Origin: UBA3076 sp964646435
Lineage (GTDB): Bacteria > Desulfobacterota > Dissulfuribacteria > Dissulfuribacterales > UBA3076
Direction of reading: 5' to 3'
Assembly: GCA_964646435.1 (NCBI GenBank)
Contig: CAZYEJ010000029.1
Span: forward strand, 1 to 25,829
DNA: 25,829 nucleotides
Under the pieces are notes generated by a model. That model saw only the letters and a program-made list of their open reading frames with translations. It was not told the origin of the DNA and searched no databases. Of the stretch, positions 23,172 through 25,829 are shown piece after piece (position 1 is the first letter of the stretch; every line of letters starts with the position of its first letter). The translations under genes and the position numbers were made by a program.

Positions 23172-24344
23172 TTACAGTGTCAAATATCCATCAGGGGCCA
23201 GGCTGGTCGCCAACATCACCATATTGATATTACGGTGCTCTGTCCAACTGCGGACTTTTCTGTTTTTGCTTTCAAGCCAAAATTTCTCAATTATTTCACC
23301 CAAGGGTATATACCGCATCAGTTTTTCAATCCGCAAATGCAGCGGATGTTTTCTATCGAAAGAGTCTGGATTTTCCTCAATCAATCCTTTCAGCTTTTCA
23401 ACAGCCCGTAATCCAATAGCCAATCCCAGCTCCCGAAATGCAAGACGGTAATCAGCAGGAAGCTTCAAGAAATTATTTCTCACCTGGGATTCCAGACCTA
23501 GCAGGGAAGAATCCAATAAATCCTCCATAAGGCCGGTTTGTTCAAGATTTTCGTTAATAATCAATTGCGCTAATTTGCATGCATCACACAAAAGACCGCC
23601 AATACCAAGCGGATCATCTGTGGCCCAATTTTTTCCTTTACAGATGTCGGCCAGGTCAGCAATCTCTGAATTGAGATCGGGTGTAGGTTTTTCAGAATCT
23701 TTAGCTGCATTGGCCTGAAACTGGATATAGGTTATGAATCCGTCGAGAGGATCGTGATGTCCCATGGATTGTACTAGAGGATAGGAGAGGTCTATGCTCA
23801 TTTTCCAGTACATACGTTTCTGACCGCCGGATGACGGAACATAGGTAAACCTGGCATGAGCGGTTTTTGCAAGCTCTATCGCCCACATATTGTAAGTTGA
23901 ATCTCCGGTTACACGGCTTACGCGATTGAGAGCATGCATCCATTTTGTCAGGTAATGATAATATTGCCCGTCCCGATCCCATTCCAGGCTTTCGTCATAA
24001 GAATCAGAGGGCTTACGTTCGTTAATCTTTTTACCGATCCTCAACCCCCCTTTTGTAGGATGCATCTTGCCTTGTTCCTCGTCGAGACCGCTGATCCAAC
24101 CGGTTCGTGGGTCGTCTTCACGGTGTCGGCCGAGTATGTTATGAACCTGATCGACGAGGCTCAATGCTAGACGCCTGTATCTTTCATCACTTGTTTGGCG
24201 ATAGAGTTCCAGAAAGTTGCATACGGCAAAAGCGTCCGTCCACAAGTAGCGCTGTGGAACCTTTCCGGCTGCTGAAAGTCCGGTAAGATTGGAAAATTCA
24301 GTCATGATTTCCCGAACAATAGACCTGGATTCGTTTGGTTTCAT
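23172..24344 (-). CDS. Uncharacterised protein, predicted alpha/alpha-barrel (six-hairpin glycosidase-like)
   Basis: I cannot assign this 390-aa protein to a named family. It is helix-rich with repeated aromatic/acidic segments (RYLWTDAFAVCNFLELYRQT, YRRLALSLVDQVHNILG, GWISGLDEEQG, YYHYLTKWMHALNRVSRVTG), the look of (alpha/alpha)6-toroid proteins such as N-acylglucosamine 2-epimerase or family 88/127-type glycosidases. No signal peptide is visible, so it is probably cytoplasmic. Its place between glk and nnr-pgm suggests sugar metabolism, but this is inference. The start has no strong Shine-Dalgarno. Confidence 0.7.
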   Translation of the reverse strand: MKPNESRSIVREIMTEFSNLTGLSAAGKVPQRYLWTDAFAVCNFLELYRQTSDERYRRLALSLVDQVHNILGRHREDDPRTGWISGLDEEQGKMHPTKGGLRIGKKINERKPSDSYDESLEWDRDGQYYHYLTKWMHALNRVSRVTGDSTYNMWAIELAKTAHARFTYVPSSGGQKRMYWKMSIDLSYPLVQSMGHHDPLDGFITYIQFQANAAKDSEKPTPDLNSEIADLADICKGKNWATDDPLGIGGLLCDACKLAQLIINENLEQTGLMEDLLDSSLLGLESQVRNNFLKLPADYRLAFRELGLAIGLRAVEKLKGLIEENPDSFDRKHPLHLRIEKLMRYIPLGEIIEKFWLESKNRKVRSWTEHRNINMVMLATSLAPDGYLTL

Positions 24345-24365
24345 CTTATTGATTACTCGACAGAC

Positions 24366-24650
24366 TTAAAGGTTCCGATTCGCTGCCCTTGAAGGATGTT
24401 TAATGAGGGGAAACGATCCCGAAGAAGCCGCATAAACGGCTTGGGGACTCACACCAAGCTCTCCGGCAAGTACCCGGCCACTCTGTCCCAAATAATGCAT
24501 CCAAACATAACATAAAACAGCTCTGACACGTGATACATTCTCAGACCTACCTACCCCAGCCAAGGCATGACTTCTGACTCCCATATTTTTGGCAATGGCC
24601 CGTGTACGGATACCGGTCCAGCCCCTTCAGGTCCTTGACGCCACCCCCGT
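24366..24650 (-). pseudogene. Broken REP-associated tyrosine transposase (RAYT, Y1_Tnp family) relic
   Basis: Two reading frames together recall the C-terminal half of RAYT transposases. One, near 24640-24590, reads DLKGLDRYPYTGH, matching the family's LxxLDRYPxSGH segment. The second (to stop 24366) reads SRVRAVLCYVWMHYLGQSG and GELGVSPQAVYAA, the C-terminal DnaA-like helix-turn-helix of these proteins. The frames differ, about 100 residues normally between them are missing, and the catalytic HUH/Tyr core is absent. The relic begins right after the glk stop. RAYTs are linked to dispersed palindromic repeats, which this window has in number. Confidence 0.75.
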
Positions 24651-24652
24651 TA

Positions 24653-25618
24653 TCACTGGCGGGCTATAAGGGCTGCCCCTAAAAGCCCCAGTTGGGGAGA
24701 TGTCACCACATAAGTCGGGATGTGTTTTAATACCTTTTCCATGCGGCCTTTGGCCTCAAAGGCCTGCCTGAAGCAGCCTTCACTGAGTATTGGGAGTATT
24801 TTTTGAGCAATTCCTCCTGCTATATACACACCGCCGGTGGCAAGGCATTTAAGAGCGAGATTCCCTGCCTCTGCCCCATATATGCTGCAAAACATCCTGA
24901 CTGCTTGTCGGCACAGATCGTCTGTCCCTTGCAAGGCATGCTGGGTGATAAAAGCTGCATGGTCTTTTTCTTTTATAGATTGCTTGGAAAATACGCTTTC
25001 TTCGTAGCCTCGCTCTTTCAGTAAAAATTTGTAAATATTGACCAACCCCGGCCCTGAGAGGATTCTTTCTACACTGACATGGGAAAAAATTTTCATCAGG
25101 TATCTTAACAGGCGCATCTCTTCTTCGTTTCTTGGAGCAAAGTCCACATGTCCACCCTCTGTGGGCAATACTCTATAGCCTTCACCACAAGGTGCCAATA
25201 TGGCCTGGCCAAGCCCTGTACCGGCGCCCAGTATGGCTTTGGGACCGTTTGATATTGGCTTCCCCCCACCGATTTGGGCCAGATGATCTTTATGCAAGAC
25301 GGTAATACCCCACGCAGCCGCCTCAAAATCATTTATAAGGTAAAGGGTCCCCAGGCCGAAGCGCTCTTTCAGGTCGTGACCATCAATAGTCCATGGAATA
25401 TTCGTGGCCTCAACCCTGTTTTCCTCCACTACCCCGGCAACAGCCAGGCAGGCACAATGGGGAATTTGTCCGGGCGTATCCTTTACAAAAACCGCAAAGA
25501 CATCTTCGAATTTATTAAAATCCTTTGATGGATAGTGCTTCTCAAAAAGGATTTTATCTCCTTCAATAATGGCAAAACGGGCATTAGTGCCCCCAATGTC
25601 TCCGGCAATAACCTTCAC
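24653..25618 (-). CDS. glk: Glucokinase (Glk, ROK-unrelated bacterial type)
   Basis: Glk phosphorylates glucose to glucose-6-phosphate with ATP. The 321-aa protein matches E. coli-type Glk in length and motifs: phosphate loop AGDIGGTNARFAI at residues 5-17, LAVAGVVEENRVEATNIPW, catalytic-base region LINDFEAAAWGI, adenine/phosphate motif LGAGTGLGQAIL and glucose-binding TEGGHVDFAPRN. It starts at GTG 25618 with AGGA nine bases upstream. It is the first gene of the glk-pgm cluster, and the RAYT relic starts at its 3' end. Confidence 0.95.
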   Translation of the reverse strand: MKVIAGDIGGTNARFAIIEGDKILFEKHYPSKDFNKFEDVFAVFVKDTPGQIPHCACLAVAGVVEENRVEATNIPWTIDGHDLKERFGLGTLYLINDFEAAAWGITVLHKDHLAQIGGGKPISNGPKAILGAGTGLGQAILAPCGEGYRVLPTEGGHVDFAPRNEEEMRLLRYLMKIFSHVSVERILSGPGLVNIYKFLLKERGYEESVFSKQSIKEKDHAAFITQHALQGTDDLCRQAVRMFCSIYGAEAGNLALKCLATGGVYIAGGIAQKILPILSEGCFRQAFEAKGRMEKVLKHIPTYVVTSPQLGLLGAALIARQ

Positions 25619-25650
25619 TGTTTATTATCCTTTCTTGAACCTGAATCGAG

Positions 25651-25773
25651 CGATTAGCTGTTAGCCATTAGCGTTTAGCTTTGAAAAATGTAATAGCAGA
25701 ACATCTTGTAATCATTAAGCTAATAGCTAAAGGCTAATAGCTTAATTTACCTTAATTCAACATTCAACATTCG
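25651..25773. repeat. Word-like repeats (ttagc/gctaa and attcaac) upstream of glk
   Basis: Bases 25653-25679 (attagctgttagccattagc...) and 25718-25742 (aagctaatagctaaaggcta...) are imperfect inverted copies around the word TTAGC. Beyond them, 25755-25773 holds two and a half copies of attcaac. They fill most of the glk upstream region, and no convincing promoter is visible. Confidence 0.6.
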
Positions 25774-25775
25774 AT

Positions 25776-25829
25776 CTGTAACCGTTTACAGGGTGCTGCA
25801 GATGCGAGGCGTACGGGTGCAGACGTACT
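25776..25829. repeat. Right copy of the inverted repeat found at both window ends
   Basis: Bases 25776-25818 are the reverse complement of 4-46 with one mismatch. The copy extends further here (to 25829: gtgcagacgtact), while the first three bases of the window diverge or are cut. The inner tip CTGTAA-ccgt-TTACAG is palindromic, as in the left copy. Confidence 0.85.

Noticed and set aside
1..25829. A 25.8-kb composite transposon bounded by the terminal inverted repeats
   Set aside because: No transposase near the ends, no visible target duplication, and purely core metabolic and secretion genes inside. A dispersed repeat at contig ends explains it better.

Overview
The window looks like chromosomal DNA of an anaerobic Gram-negative bacterium, most likely a deltaproteobacterium (Desulfobacterota). 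The support is indirect: a complete outer-membrane type II secretion system (T2SS) locus, two lipoproteins (one RlpA-like), a deltaproteobacterial flavour to the predicted proteins, and intergenic DNA full of word-like short tandem repeats and hairpin repeats of a kind I associate with that group. Nothing suggests a phage, plasmid or integrated island. Both ends lie in inverted copies of one 43-bp repeat (42/43 identical), so the window may be a whole contig that stopped at a dispersed repeat.

Layout. (1) 139-2121, plus strand: moaA (molybdopterin) and fabD (malonyl-CoA:ACP transacylase). (2) 14056-2174, minus strand: rlpA, then a tightly packed T2SS operon in the order gspG-E-F-H-I-J-K-L-M-D-C, with many 1-50 bp overlaps. 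No prepilin peptidase (gspO/pilD) is present, so it must be elsewhere. (3) 14057-14649: a gene-free stretch holding a 148-bp MITE-like element with an 8-bp target duplication, several short repeats and a strong terminator. (4) 18190-14650, minus strand: lipoprotein, adenine deaminase, HExxH zincin and FmdB-type zinc ribbon, ending at that terminator. (5) 18191-18455: a divergent promoter region, then a plus-strand YprB-like DEDD exonuclease (18456-19304) with its own terminator. (6) 25618-19595, minus strand: glucokinase, a broken REP-associated transposase, an uncharacterised predicted alpha/alpha-barrel protein, bifunctional NAD(P)HX repair enzyme Nnr and phosphoglucomutase. A truncated enolase relic follows pgm.

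How the genes work together. The T2SS genes encode the secretin, inner-membrane platform, ATPase and all pseudopilins needed to export folded proteins. Glk and Pgm convert glucose to glucose-6-phosphate and glucose-1-phosphate; the enolase relic suggests the cluster once held another glycolytic gene. Nnr repairs damaged NAD(P)H.

I see no wholly new multigene system. The most unusual signals are at the repeat level: an 8-bp tandem repeat has entered translation-initiation regions of the T2SS operon. It supplies the apparent Shine-Dalgarno and start codon of gspE and encodes most of the GspI prepilin leader. Other points of interest are the MITE with its target duplication, a hairpin repeat that supplies the gspI stop codon, a 20-bp perfect inverted repeat in the pgm leader, and two gene relics (enolase and RAYT).
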